Assembly (NCBI GenBank): GCA_034231615.1
Contig: CM067298.1
Coordinates: forward strand, 9,414,140 to 9,478,139
Length of the DNA: 64,000 bases
Direction: 5' to 3'
From: Meghimatium bilineatum
Lineage: Eukaryota > Mollusca > Gastropoda > Stylommatophora > Philomycidae
How positions within the stretch are numbered: the first letter of the stretch is position 1; each line of letters starts with the position of its first letter. The notes below the pieces were generated by a model that was not told the DNA's origin, searched no databases, and saw nothing but the letters and a program-made list of their open reading frames with translations. Of the stretch, positions 10,300-21,504 are shown one piece after another. A program made the position numbers and the translations under genes.

Positions 10300-11170
10300 A
10301 CGGATGTATTTTCTCGCAGGCGAAACTTAAGTTTTGCTAATCACTAACATAACACACACACAAACCGAGGTCTCGGACAAAAGGGCCTTTATTAAGAATA
10401 CATTTTTTTTAAACTACGAGTAAGAACGGCACTTTTGCCGTTCACTTAACAGAGCTAAATATAGATATATGTGTTATTATGTGCAAGTGCGTTACCAGTG
10501 TTTAGCAAAACTTCATTACACTTACAAAGTTTGCTTGTTGGATTTCAGTTTTGTTCCGTAACCTAGACACGGGTTCTCAACAGGCTTCATCGCATAGGAT
10601 ATTATTAGGTACGGAGGAGGGGGATAGCCAACATTACGCACATCATCCTTAGTTGCATCTAACAACATTCATGGCATGTGACAGTGTTACCGTTGTATGT
10701 CACAAGCAAAATTACAAATACTAATAATAAAAGTATTCTGCATGCATTTCTTTGTACCGGCGTTTTATCTGAGTGATAGCACGTCAATGTTTGTATTAGC
10801 CCAGGGCTCCAGCTAGACTAGTTACACCTCTGCAGTAACCACTGTTGTTGCCACGCTAGATCGTTAACGTAGACATAGTCATCCCCTTCGACGACCACTG
10901 CGTGATCGATCCAGCATCGCCCACAGGGAAATACAACAGATCCTATAGTGTGCAGTGACGTCAGGACTATTTTTGTATGGGTGTTATTTCCGACTTAACA
11001 AAACTGATTCCCGCATGTTATCGATAATATGTACTCACCGCGGCAAAACTGAAATCCAACAGGCGAAACTTGAATAGTGTAATGAAGTTTTGTGGAAACA
11101 CGCATAACACACAAAAATCGATGTATTTACCAAAAGGCCTTTATCAGGAACACATTCACCATAAGAATGA
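10300..11170 (-). repeat. Penelope-type ends with a 55-bp inverted repeat
   Basis: Two antisense Penelope-like termini occur here, with AAAGGGCCTTTATTAAGAA at about 10380 and AAAAGGCCTTTATCAGGAA at about 11132. About 55 bp at 10498-10552 (from GTTTAGCAAAACTTCATTAC to GGATTTCAGTTTTG) recurs inverted at 11045-11098. The roughly 490 bp between hold no ORF. This may be a rearranged terminal repeat pair. Confidence 0.45.
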
Positions 11171-11399
11171 ACCACTGACGTTTACATGGCAGAACTAATT
11201 ATAGACAACATTTCTGAGTTTTACATGGTCCAATAGAGGTCACAGAACAATAACACACTGTGATCTGCATACGTGTCAAAATAAGACGCTAAGGAAGAAT
11301 GGGAGCGATGTTTAAGTATTTCGGTAAGTAACAAGTCACGGCCAGACAAAATCAACAAAGGAGTTAGAATGGAGTGGAAGCACGTGTTGCCAGTGCACG
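11171..11399. other. Unannotated stretch
   Basis: No recognised gene or repeat. Confidence 0.3.
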
Positions 11400-11729
11400 G
11401 AATGGGAGCAAAGTATAGGAAAAAAATGTGGCCATGTTAGGCATGTCGTAAGAGAAAGCTAAGGAGCGCCATAGTCTAGTTGATAGTGTAATTTTCCATC
11501 ACACGGCTGACCTAACTTACAAAAACGTAGGAATGACCCTTTCTTAAGGTAGCACACCCCCTCCCTTCAAAGATAATGTTGCCCACGTAAGTATAGCACA
11601 ACTACAAAATATATACGGCCACATGACTCATAACCTCAAACAAATGTCTTGATGCTACGTCAACCAACACAGCCCACATGCGTAGTTCCGTGCAAATAAC
11701 ACTGAATTTAAACATATATATATTACAAC
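11400..11729 (+). repeat. Family B head fragment and tRNA-like box A
   Basis: From 11404 the sequence GGGAGCAAAG...GCATGTCGTAAGAG matches the B head, without core or tail. It runs into GCGCCATAGTCTAGTTGATAGTG at about 11466, like the tRNA-related start of the SINE at 15490. The rest of the stretch is unannotated. Confidence 0.45.
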
Positions 11730-12300
11730 AAGTAGAACATTATCAATATCTTGGACACATAATCACAAATGATGACAGATGTGAAACAGAAGTTGAAAGG
11801 AGAAAAGAAATAGCTAAAGTACTTTCAATGACATGAGGAAAATATTGACATCTAAACATATTACAAGCCAAAAATGAGAATTATAAACGGCTACATATAG
11901 TCTACATTTATGAGTTGCTCAGAAACATAGATAATAAACAAACAATTACAAGACAGAATTGATGTCGCTGAGATGTGTATGTATAAAAGAATAGAGAGAA
12001 CTTCGTGGAAAGAGGGGGGAAACGAACAAAGAGGCTCTAAGAACATTTTTCATGAAGAAAAACCTATTAAAGGAAATACAAATCAAGAAATAAAGTGTTT
12101 TAGACATTAAAAGACATGACACCTTGTTGAAGACCTTACTTGAGGTTAAGTCAAGGGGATGCAAACAAGGCAGCTTTTCAAGTAAAGAGAAATTTTACGA
12201 AATGTACAGGTTAGGAGACCGCAACACCACAGCAAGACTGAATGTGTTGTAGGTGCGTTTCAGCCAACCTTCCTTTAGCAGACGGCAGTTGATGATGATG
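11730..12300 (+). pseudogene. RTE-like LINE tail, decayed
   Basis: Aligns with the tails at 32325-32930 and 4010-4350. It has an EHYQYLGHIITND-like stretch near 11740, AGAATAGAGAGAACTTCGTGG, AAAAGACATGACACCTTGTTG, and a 3' UTR with CAGCCAACCTTCCTTTAGC ending in GATGATGATG. Multiple frameshifts are present. Confidence 0.7.
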
Positions 12301-12734
12301 AATCCTAGTTGCAAGATGCCATAAATCTGAAAACACCCCAGTATCCGTTATGCCATATATCCAATGAGAGTGAAGCTTGAAAGTGTCAAGTGACAAGACG
12401 TAATTATTGGGTGTATAAGATATGCTAGGCTGAAAAATTGGCCCTAGGCTCCATCAGCTCGTTTTTAACAACAGGTTAACCATTGAATTTTGTCTAAAAT
12501 TATCCACAGGCAAGGTATGCCTTGGCGAAATTTCTGACAGTTGAAAATGTGGCAGGAAAAAAATGTATTATACTTTAATTAAAAGTTATACAGGGTGTCT
12601 ATAAAGTAACAGTGCATTCACTTACAATGCTGTAAATTCTACATCAAATCTAGTCTGGGTATTTAGTGCATATCTGAGTGAAGTTATTGACCATGAAACA
12701 TTTATGAACAAAACACTACTGCTCATTTCAACCG
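12301..12734. other. Unannotated stretch
   Basis: No recognised gene or repeat. Confidence 0.3.
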
Positions 12735-13110
12735 GGTACTGGGTCAACAACAGATCATCACCTTTCGAATTAGAACTTCGCCGAAGACGGATGTGTAGGG
12801 CCATTTGCGCAAATAAAACGGCGACACAACGCATTTCCATTCTCTGGACTACATCCTTCTGGAAATCTAATAGGACCATTGTCCTGATACAAGAGATATC
12901 CAGTGGGAGTTTGAGAATGAACGCTGAAGAAGAAGAATTAGAACTGGCCACTGCAGGCTAAAGAGCCACCTGTTCAGATGGTCCGACAAATGAATGTCCA
13001 TGCGGAACATGCGTACAGACCCACTGAACACATACTCCAAGGATGTCCAGAATACAAAGAATTGCGAGGAAAGATATAGCCACACCGGCCTGAACTGTGG
13101 CAAAACAATT
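12735..13110 (+). pseudogene. I-like LINE C-terminal fragment split by an A insertion
   Basis: With the inserted A skipped, codons on the two sides match the C-terminal domain of the I-like LINE. The left side has a QQQIITFRIRT-like stretch up to 12778 and the right side has GHCRLKSHLFR from 12946. A zinc-knuckle remnant (CPCGTC...EHILQGCPEYKELR) follows after a frameshift. The fragment was already inactive or became so with the A insertion. Confidence 0.75.
12779..12934 (+). mobile_element. Family A retroposon, 11-bp TSD
   Basis: Flanked by GAATTAGAACT at 12768-12778 and 12935-12945. The body has the A order (CCGAAGACGGATGTG, GCGCAAATAAAACGGCGACAC, a TAGGACCATTGTCCT near-palindrome, GAACGCTGAAGAA). 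One H1 arm reads TGTGTAG against CGACACA. It lies inside an I-like LINE fragment. Confidence 0.9.
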
Positions 13111-13242
13111 TGAGGCAGTCGCTCTGTATACTTTTTTAAATATATTTCTTTATTTCCTTTTTTTTTGTTGACTTCTGTATATTTATCTATCAATAGTCGG
13201 ATACTAATAACAACTTTATGGTCAGTTGCTGATCCAGCGGTC
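13111..13242. other. Unannotated spacer
   Basis: T-rich, no recognised feature. Confidence 0.3.
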
Positions 13243-14560
13243 TTATGCCCTTTGACCCAATGCCATTGTGTAATATATGCATGTGTTTGTGAGCTGTTGT
13301 TTTGTTCCATATAATGTGTTCCTTTTATCTGGTCCTGGAGGGAGAAGAATTTTCCTGATGTCATCCAGCGCTGGGCATTCAAAAAGGTGGTGGTCAACAG
13401 TTTCATATGGATGAGTGCACATCCGGCACCCTGGAGTGTGTTGTGGTTGTATTCTGTTCAGGTGATTGTTAAGCTGCACATTTTGTCTGAAGATGATACT
13501 CTGGTCTTTTCTTTCCAGGAGGTTGATGTTGTCTTTAGGATTTGGGCTGGTCATATATTTATAGATTTCCCTCCCAGTGTTTCCCATGGCCCATCTGTTC
13601 ATTCAATTTTTTTAATTACAGATTTCAACATCATTTTAACTGTGTGCATTGTTGTTTGTGTACATGATTGCTCTTGTTGTGCTCTCTTCTTTGCTAGCCT
13701 GTCTGTCTTGTCATATTCAGGTGTGTTTGAGTCGCCAGGAATCCACTGCATAACAATGACTGCATAAGACGTAAGCAGTAGGTTTGCATGGTGATATATT
13801 TCAACTAGCTCAGGTTTACAATGTCCATCACATTCCAGTGCTTGAAGAGCAGACAGAGAATCTGTAAAATTCACAGTGTTTTGGACTTTTCATGGAAAGA
13901 CATCAAATATGGTCTTCAGGTGGTACAAGGCAACTTCTACTGCTGTTATTTCAGCTTCATAGTTAGAAAATATTAGAATCTCCCCACAGGTATCAAACAA
14001 CCCATCAGATGTTTTGACTGGATATTCTATATAGACACCATAACCTGCTTTGATGGTGGCTTTAAAAGCAGACCCATCTGTATGGACATGGATCCATTGT
14101 TCTGGGTTGGTGTTTATTGTTTTCTGTGTTGCTTTCATAAGAATTACTGGGTCGGAACTTTTCGTTGCGTTATCTCTTAATTGTGTCTTGATTTCCGGTA
14201 ATTTAAAACTTGCGTATGGTGGTAAATATTTTTCTACACTTTGCAGTTCTTGTCTCTTGTCTGGGAGGTGATAACTGTCTTTTATTTCATTGACATAGCA
14301 TGGCTAAGGACTGCCAGTTTTCTACATGTTGTTTATTTGGGTGGTATTTGTTCATTCTTTTGCTTCTTTCATAAGCTTCAATTGCAGCCATATCTCTCCG
14401 CATCTCAAGGCGTTCTACATTTGTATGTATTTGACATGCAGCCGCTGGTGTACACTTCATTGCTCCACTAATAAGACGTAGGGCATTGTTTTGCACTCTG
14501 TCTAGAGTTTCTACATTTGTCTTGGAACATGTGAGGGGTGAACTGTTTGTACCAACTTTA
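13243..14560 (-). pseudogene. I-like LINE, RT end + RNase H + C-terminus
   Basis: A second, divergent RNase H LINE on the minus strand. The RT end lies at 14496-14287 (MQNNALRLISGAMKCTP). RNase H runs from 14138, with HTDGSA, an active-site Glu in NYEAEITAVEVAL, DSLSALQAL, and GDSN...YDKTDRLAKK. Its frame is interrupted by one in-frame TGA at 13890-13892. After a frame change at 13600 comes the C-terminal domain with a CRMC...HHLFEC zinc-knuckle-like motif (13602-13243). It differs enough from the 7-kb copy to be another subfamily. Confidence 0.85.
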
Positions 14561-14662
14561 TAGACACAATATAATCTTTAAACAGAACGTGGAATGTTTG
14601 ATGTTTCATGGGCCTCTATAATATTCCATACTTATCGTTGGAGACCAAGACCTTATATATAA

Positions 14663-14731
14663 GTGTGAATGGAAATGCGTTGTGTCGCCGTTTTATTTGC
14701 GCCAATGGACCAATACATCCATCTTCAGTGG
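14663..14731 (-). repeat. Family A fragment
   Basis: Antisense core only: AATGGAAATGCGTTGTGTCGCC through GCGCCAATGG and CATCCATCTTC. Both ends are missing. Confidence 0.7.
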
Positions 14732-15489
14732 TATAATTGTATTCGTATATTCAGTCAGAGCAACATGGCGCTGTGTAAAAAGTTCTTAGTACTATATCCC
14801 ACACACCCCCAATGTATTGTCCTTATTAGGACTTTCAGACCAGACCCAAGGTAAAACTGACTAGTCCCGTAAAGGACAACCCAGTTCACTAGGCCACAGA
14901 ATACGCCTCAATATAACCAATAGGAGTTAACATCCAATGTTGAAAGAAAATGCGCTCTGCCTTGCTATATCTATCGCCCAGTATGCTGCCATTACCTGAC
15001 AACTAATCTAACTTCGATATCTTAGCAGTATCTGACCTAATTTGCTATTTGTCAATATGTCGAGTCCATCGTTTTATGTGCATTCCTGTGAACTTATCGG
15101 TTTTTCGTACTTCAAAATTGACGTTATTTATTTTTTCAGTGAATTTCTTTGATCACTTTGTGTTATTTTGTCTTGACAGCCAATTAAAATCACGGAAAAG
15201 TCAACTAGCATCCCTTTTGAATGATGATTCCGAAGGACTATTAATTGACATGCTCCTTTATTTTGGTTGGTCATCCTACACACAACAGCTTTGCTTCTTC
15301 TGCGTTCATGTTAGATTGTCAGGTCTGCGGTCACGGCGAAGTCTAATGAGGCTGCCCTATAGCTTTTGCCTCAAATCTGCATCAACCGGCCAGATCCGCC
15401 ATCTTTGTCCTGTGTATGCTTTTCAGTAACAGTTTTGCTATTCTTTACAGCCATCTTGTACCTTGGAAATACACAGGCTACCCTGTGCA
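14732..15489. other. Unannotated stretch
   Basis: A 126-codon plus-strand ORF at 15049-15429 has no recognisable domain. A CCAATTAAAATCACGG segment at about 15180 recalls the inverted-repeat elements at 3635 and 16377. No gene is called. Confidence 0.3.
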
Positions 15490-15790
15490 TTGAGGAGCGC
15501 GGTAGCCTAGTGTATAGTGAGCTTGCCTGCTATCATCTGGCTACAGCGTGCCGGGTTCGAAACCACGTCCGGACATTTAAAAAAATCAGGGTTGTGGTTT
15601 CTCACTTGACACGACCACTCCTCCAGTCGACTCAGCTGTAAATGAGTACATGACGCATGAGTTAGGGAAGGTAAAAAAACAGTAAGGAAGGGAATTGGCC
15701 ACCCCATCTAATAGTTGCTGCGGCTTAGTACATGAAGAGTTATCTTCATCCCCGACGGCAGATGCCATGGGGGCCTACCTTTACCTTACC
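15490..15790 (+). repeat. tRNA-derived SINE
   Basis: The head has a box A-like GCGGTAGCCTAGTGTATAGTG (about 15499) and a clear box B GGGTTCGAAACC (15552-15563), the layout of a tRNA-derived Pol III promoter. The body has GAGTACATGACGC, GGGAATTGGCCACCCC and GGCTTAGTACATGA, ending near GGGGCCTACCTTTACC. The head resembles SINEs seen in other marine invertebrates, but the family name is not claimed. Confidence 0.7.
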
Positions 15791-15814
15791 CTATGCATTG
15801 GTATACTTCTCTCT

Positions 15815-15900
15815 GCAAAGTTCATTCTCAAACTCCCGTTGGATCTCTCTTGTAGTTCTGACTATCCTACAATTTCAGAAGGAATATGTTGCAATATTCA
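15815..15900 (-). repeat. Family A 3' fragment
   Basis: Antisense A end: TTCATTCTCAAACTCCCG, GGATCTCTCTTGTAG, then a decayed ATTTCAGAAGGAATATGT. Confidence 0.65.
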
Positions 15901-16068
15901 AAACAAAACTCTCCTATATAGCACATCTTTATCTTGTCAAGAGATAAAGATGCCATGATGAAGTCAGATGTGTGGACCCACATGGTATGAGGTTGAGAAC
16001 ATACCCACTGATAGAAATACATAGAATATCCTAGTTCGTCGTATGCACATAAGGATGTGTAAATTCCA

Positions 16069-16320
16069 TAGGAAACCCACTTGAGTTTGATTGGATCGAG
16101 ACGTTGCAACATAAGAAACCCACTTGAGTTTATTGGATCGAGACGTTGCAACATAAGAAACCCACTTGAGTTTATTGGATCGAGACGTTGCAACATAAGA
16201 AACCCACTTGAGTTTATTGGATCGAGACGTTGCAACATAAGAAACCCACTTGAGTTTATTGGATCGAGACGTTGCAACATAGGAAACCCATTTGTGTTTG
16301 ATTAGATCGAGACATTAGCA
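16069..16320. repeat. 42-bp tandem repeat, 6 copies
   Basis: Four near-identical 42-bp units (ATAAGAAACCCACTTGAG and TTGGATCGAGACGTTGCAAC) are flanked by two variant edge units of 43 bp carrying TTTGATT and ATAGGAAACCC. Because 42 is divisible by 3, the array stays open on both strands and gives artefactual repetitive ORFs. Confidence 0.9.
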
Positions 16321-16376
16321 GTAAAGGCACATGTACAGGAATTAAATACGCCTTCATTCATTACGTTTTTTAAAAT

Positions 16377-16469
16377 ATTATTGTCGTGATTTTTGTTGAT
16401 CACTATTTAAATATTTGGAGCTGCATGACAAAATAACCATGGTCGACCAACGAAATTCACGGAAATAAT
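16377..16469. mobile_element. 93-bp foldback element
   Basis: Left arm ATTATTGTCGTGATTTTTG (from 16377) faces right arm CGAAATTCACGGAAATAAT (to 16469). The arms are about 22 bp with few mismatches around an AT-rich centre. There is no ORF. It looks like a minimal MITE related to 3635-3957. Confidence 0.5.
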
Positions 16470-16746
16470 AAAGAAATCAGGCTTTCATGTCATGTCTACA
16501 TTCTGCACACAGATCTTTACTGGAGTTCGTTTATGATTGGATCAACCCATGAGCCGATTACGATCATAAACATACAACGGAAGAGTGACCTTCAACAGAA
16601 CTAGGAGACCACTGTTCCACAGTGTACACAAAGTGTAGACATGCGTGTACATTGCTGCTAAATTTATATGACATATCGTAAACCCCAAATATCTCATCTA
16701 TGGTTGACTCGGGCATGTTTGGCTATAGAAATGTTAAGCATGTTCT
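16470..16746. other. Unannotated stretch
   Basis: No recognised gene or repeat. Confidence 0.3.
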
Positions 16747-16910
16747 CAGGGCCGGACTTAGACTTGATACGGCCCTAAACTATTTGAGATATGGGGCCTT
16801 TATATGTTCAGATATTATATATCAGTGCCAAATATGATTTTTGGGGCCCACAAAAAAGTGGGGGCCCTAAGCTATAGCTTGTGTAGCTTATAGGTAAATC
16901 CTACGCCGCA
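16747..16910. mobile_element. hAT-type non-autonomous element, decayed
   Basis: Starts CAGGGCCGGACTTA, has TGGGGCCTTT and a GGGGGCCCTAAGC stretch, and ends near TATAGGTAAATCCTACGCCG. This is the layout of short hAT MITEs with CAGGGCCGG-type ends. The right terminal repeat is mutated and no 8-bp TSD is legible. Confidence 0.5.
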
Positions 16911-17774
16911 TATTTTTATCCTTGTTAAGCTATATAAATCCGTTGCTGTGTGTCACAGTTTGTGGCTTTCTGTTCAAAATGTCCGTTTTCATCTTTTTAT
17001 TTTTGGAAAGTTATTTTCTATTCCTCTTCGATCTCTAATCAAGTAGCCAGACTTCGGTTATTCAGCATGTTTCCATAGCAACCACTCGGATGTCGATTTG
17101 CGTGTTGATTAACTCTGATTTTCAGACTCTGAAACTGTGCCTTAAGCTCCGTACGAACTTTGAAAATTACAAGCATCCTAACCATCCACCAGGAGTACTT
17201 ATTAAAAAAACAAAACATTTCTCCGTTCTGCAGTAAGTGCCCGCATAATACAGTACAACTTTGTTAGATTTCTGATTAGTTGCATCCCTTTCTCTTCCAT
17301 ACTCGTTATCAAACATACACACAGACAGAGAGAGAAAAATGGCGACTAGATATCTTGCTGCAATGGTAATCCACATATATGGATTTGAGATTCGCCCTTG
17401 AGTTGCCAGGCAACGAAAGCGATAGCAACACTGTGACCTGTAGATACGTTCTCCCTAAGGCGGAGTTTTACCTCCCAAAAAAATGGTAATTCGTACGTTT
17501 TCCTGTATTAGATCTTTTTGATGAAAAATTTGATGACTTTTTGTGAGAAATCGTTGGGGTGTGGGGGCATGTGGTCCGCTTTTTGGCCATGTTGTTAACG
17601 ACATTTTCCGAATTGCAAAATGGGAAATGTACGAGAGTTTGAATACCCCAAACTCTCCCCTATCTACGGACCTGCAGCCATGTTTGTATTAGGTTTGTTG
17701 TGTGGTAATATAACGTATATGCTATAGACTGTAAATACCCAGATTAAACACCATATGGGAGAATATGTACAGCA
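16911..17774. other. Unannotated stretch
   Basis: No domain-bearing ORF and no recognised element. Confidence 0.3.
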
Positions 17775-18124
17775 AGGAAAATAAATCTATATAAATCTCT
17801 TACTTATTATTTTGTACGGATGTCAGAGTTGGACAATTGAGTCGGAAATGGAGATAATACAGACTTTTGAAAACAAATGTTACAGACGAATATTACGCAT
17901 CCATTATACAGAACATAAAAACAACATATACGTGAGAAACAAAAAAAAATATTCGTTGGAGGACAAGAACATTTCATGGCAGTGCGAAGGCGTGGTACAC
18001 TTGTGTGGTTTGTCCACATAAGGCACGATTCCCTTTCCAGAACTATCTTGAAGGGAACAGTTGAGGTAGCAAGAAGAAGGAGTCAGAGGAAAGTATGAAT
18101 GGATAATATTAAATCCTGGAATAC
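17775..18124 (+). pseudogene. RTE-like LINE tail fragment
   Basis: Encodes YGCQSWTIESEMEI and FENKCYRRILRIHYTEHKNN, matching the RT tail at 2508-3283, followed after frameshifts by AGGCACGATTCCCTTTCC and TTGAAGGGAACAGTTGAGG. The A copy at 18125 follows directly. Confidence 0.75.
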
Positions 18125-18277
18125 AGTCGAAGACGGATGCGTCGGACCATTGGCGCAAATAAAACAGCGACACAGCGCATTTTCATTCTCTGGACTACAT
18201 CCTGCTGGAAATCTAGTAGGACCATGGTCCTGCTACAAGAGAATTCAGCGGGAGTTTGAGAATTACCGCTGAAGAAG
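18125..18277 (+). mobile_element. Family A retroposon
   Basis: Near-complete A with the perfect 14-bp palindrome AGGACCATGGTCCT (18218-18231), GGAGTTTGAGAATTACCGC and a GAAGAAG tail. One H1 arm has mutated to TGCGTCG opposite CGACACA. No TSD is readable. Confidence 0.85.
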
Positions 18278-18389
18278 TACTATTGAAATGTGTGTCTTAC
18301 CAGCAATGTTGTCTTTCTGTGGTTGTACTCTTGAAATGTGTCTTTTGTCGTTGCACTCTTGAAATGTGTGTCTACGTTGTCTGAAATCA

Positions 18390-18497
18390 ACCATGCTGAA
18401 TTGGATGTGTCAGGCCGAAAAGCGCAGATAACGCATTCCGTTCTCCGGACTACATCCTGCTGATCTGCAGGAGTTTGAGAACGAACGCAGAAGAAGA
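18390..18497 (+). repeat. Family B retroposon with core deletion
   Basis: B copy with GTGTCAGGCCGAAAAGCGCAG joined directly to AACGCATTCCGTTC. The second H1 arm and most of the loop are deleted. The H2 arms (TCCTGC, GCAGGA) and GAACGAACGCAGAAGAAG end are intact. Confidence 0.75.
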
Positions 18498-18544
18498 CAA
18501 AATTCACAGCAGAAACAGACACAATAACAAATGAACTATCACAT

Positions 18545-18890
18545 TGGCAGATATCACAAACACATATACAATAATGGTTAATACTCACACACACACACAA
18601 TAATGGTTAGTACTCACACACACACACAATAATGGTTAGTAATCACACACACAAACATTCACACACACAATAATGGTTAGTAATCACACACACACACACA
18701 AACATTCACACACACAATAATGGTTAGTAATCACACACACACAAACAATAATGGTTAGGAATCACACACACACACACAAACATTCACACACACAATAATG
18801 GTTAGTAATCACACACACACACACAAACACAATAATGGTTAGTAATCACACACACACACAAACATTCACACACACAATAATGGTTAGTAA

Positions 18891-18923
<33 letters not shown>

Positions 18924-19190
18924 AATGGTTAGTAATCACACACACACACACACAAACATTCACACACACAATAATGGTTAGTAATCACACACACACACAC
19001 AAAGATTCACACACACAATAATGGTTAGTAATCACACCACACACACAAACATTCACACACACACAATAATGGTTAGTAATCACACACACACACAAAATAA
19101 TGGTTAGTAATCACACACACAAACACACAAACATTCAAACACACAATAATGGTTAGTACTCACACACACACAATAATGGTTAGTACTGAT
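18545..19190. repeat. CA-rich compound minisatellite
   Basis: Repeated AATAATGGTTAGTAATCACA blocks alternate with (CA)n tracts and an ACAAACATTCACAC variant, giving units of about 28-45 bp. Length differences come mainly from CA slippage. Confidence 0.9.
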
Positions 19191-20184
19191 CCCAGATAAT
19201 AAGATCATAAATATAATTATTTTAAAGCCAACGCGCCCTGATATAGCCACACAGGACTCGGGTAATAGGTTTAAAAGAGCTTGTCTCGGCTTAAAGTGGC
19301 TTTAACCTCATCCTTTATGGCTGCATATAACATGTTTTTATCAATTGTACTCTTCCCCCCCCCCACAACTCCCAAACTCGGTTAACAAATATTAAGAATT
19401 CAGAAACCCCAGGCTTAATTATGCACACAAAAATGTTTCCCCTCTCCGCTTAAAAAAAAAATTGAACACAAAAAGTTCGAGTAAAAAACATGATGCACAC
19501 ATTTTAAGATTAATATTTCAACAAAAATGTAACCAATGATATAATTAGTGTATTAAAATACAACATTGTTGACATCCACTTTTTACCCCCCCCCCCCTTG
19601 TTAAATGATACTCTTTTACACCACCTCCCCTTGTCAACAACTGCCACTCTTTTACATCCCCCCTCCCATAAATTATTAACAAAACAAACTGAGAACAGTC
19701 GTCAGATTATCATAGAATCAAGAGTCCCAATACGAAAAATAATCGCCGAAGGATAACCATTTTGCGCCCATTTCTGACCCCGGTAACATATGGAAATATT
19801 TCATCTCTTCTGGTGGTTTTTAACCAACAACATCTCTACTGCTCCACACAGCACCATCAACCCAATAATCAACCGTCGACTCAGAGATAACGCGTATTAC
19901 GTCACTAATGTTTGTGCACGGATATGCTTCTGGGATATAAAAAAAAAGATTTCAATGGCAAATACGGGATGAGAGGAGGGGGGCGACAGTTGAAGACAAA
20001 GAAGTGAGACAGATACAGACGTGAACCGAACTAAACTGGGGCGGTGATAGTGTAGAGTGGACCCGTGGATGTAGAGAGAGAATCAATCACTTCCTGTGAT
20101 ATGGATGGATGCACGGAGATTGAAGAAGTCGATATTACCTGCTGTTCAGTGTAGGAATATTAGGCGAAGAGTTTACTCTATCTA
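19191..20184. other. Unannotated stretch with C-runs
   Basis: Several C-runs (about 19356, 19587, 19661) and AT-rich sequence. No domain-bearing ORF or recognised repeat. Confidence 0.3.
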
Positions 20185-20690
20185 TACAATGTGGCCCTTG
20201 TTTGCGGCGTCAGGGTGAAAAAGTTCTCTGGAGATGGCCTTCTTGTGTGCTGTTTGTAAGCTTGTACATGTGGCTTCTTTGATCCATCTTTTACATGGTC
20301 TTCCTCTGGCTTTATAGCCGTAATGTCTATGTGTTATGGCTATTTGTGGCATGCTATCTGTTGGTAGTCTGGAAGCGTGTGAAAACCACTCGATCTGTTG
20401 TCTTTAGATGTGTTCCAATACTGGTATTGTTTTGGTCTGATGTTATCGTTTCTAATTCTATCTCTTAATGACACTCCGAGTATTCTTCGATATAATGTTT
20501 CCTAAGTAACTGCACTCATTTACCTGTTTACGGTGTTCATCATCGATGGAGTGCTTTTTTTTTTTAATTTGCCATTATTTCTGTCTTTTCAATATTAATC
20601 TTCATGTTGAATTTTTGACATGTGTGGAGTTTGTTCATATGTTCTTGCAAATGTTCTCATGTCGCTATTAGTACTTGGTCGTCAGAAGAG
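20185..20690 (-). pseudogene. RTE-like LINE, internally deleted
   Basis: Minus strand, upstream to downstream: SDDQVLIA (catalytic motif remnant) near 20690, a KINIEKTEIMAN-like stretch near 20590, CSYLGNIIS near 20500, QQIEWFSHASRLPTDSMPQIA near 20370 and a final RGRPCKRWIKEATCTSLQTA. The part between YLG and the tail is shortened, so a deletion is likely. Confidence 0.7.
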
Positions 20691-21330
20691 TTTACTACCA
20701 GTTGCTAGGGATTGCAGGTATTGTGCATTTATGCCTGTTGATTTTAATTCATTCATAAATGTTCTTCTGGGCGTTGTTTTTGGTCTTCCCTGTTTTCTTT
20801 TCCCTTTTGGTGGCCACATGAAGGATTGTCGTGGGATTGTGTCTTCCTTCATTCTAAGTACGTGACCGATGTATGTCCAGCGACGTTTTCTGATGATGTT
20901 CGTCACATATTCTTGTTTTGTCTCCTCTCTTAGTATGTCTTTTGATTTGAAATCTTTCCAATTAGTATTTGTGATTTTTCTAAGGCATCTATTCTCGAAG
21001 GCAACTAACTTCTTATCCATTATTGCGGTAGATTTCCAACTTTCACATCCATATATCAATGATGGAATCACACTTGCATTGAATAGTCGCAGTTTAATGT
21101 GTTACTTGCGATCTTCGATCTCCAGATGTTTGAGAGTTTGTTAAAGGCGTTGGAGCGATTCAAGTCTAGATTTCTGAGTTGGTATCCCCGTCTGCTGTTA
21201 TCTTGCTTCCCAAATATACGAAATTTAAAACGTTGTCTAGTATATTATCATCTAGTTTAATTGATTCTGTCAGGCCGGTAAAGTTCATGATTTTCGTTTT
21301 ATGTGTGTCTCACAGATACTGATCAAATAT
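20691..21330 (-). pseudogene. RTE-like LINE RT tail
   Basis: Starts at KTKIMNFTG near 21300, then FVYLGSKITADG and a 129-codon ORF (21071-20682) with SLIYGCESW, AFENRCLRKITNTNWKDF, RRWTYIGHVLRM and KGKRKQGRPKTT. A second RTE family copy abuts at 20690. Confidence 0.8.
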
Positions 21331-21342
21331 TACCCAAAGATA

Positions 21343-21500
21343 AGCCAAAGACGGATGTATCGGGCCATTGGCGCAAATAAAACGGCGACACAAAGCATTT
21401 CCATTCTCTGGACTACATCCTACTGGAAATCTACAATGGATCATGGTCCTGCTACAACAGAAATCCAGCAGGAGTTTGAGAATGAACGCTGAAGAAGAAG
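21343..21500 (+). mobile_element. Family A retroposon
   Basis: Complete A layout with H1 arms TGTATCG and CGACACA, and H2 arms CCTACTGGA and TCCAGCAGG (an A-G clash at one position). The inner palindrome is mutated to TGGATCATGGTCCT. It ends GAACGCTGAAGAAGAAG. The TSD is unclear. Confidence 0.85.
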
Positions 21501-21504
21501 CTGA

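Noticed and set aside
15552-15563. Functional tRNA gene
   Set aside because: Box A and box B are present but the anticodon and acceptor stems do not form a cloverleaf. The segment is the head of a SINE.
15867-16305. Repetitive ORFs on both strands
   Set aside because: They come from the 42-bp array, whose length is a multiple of 3. No signal of coding use exists.
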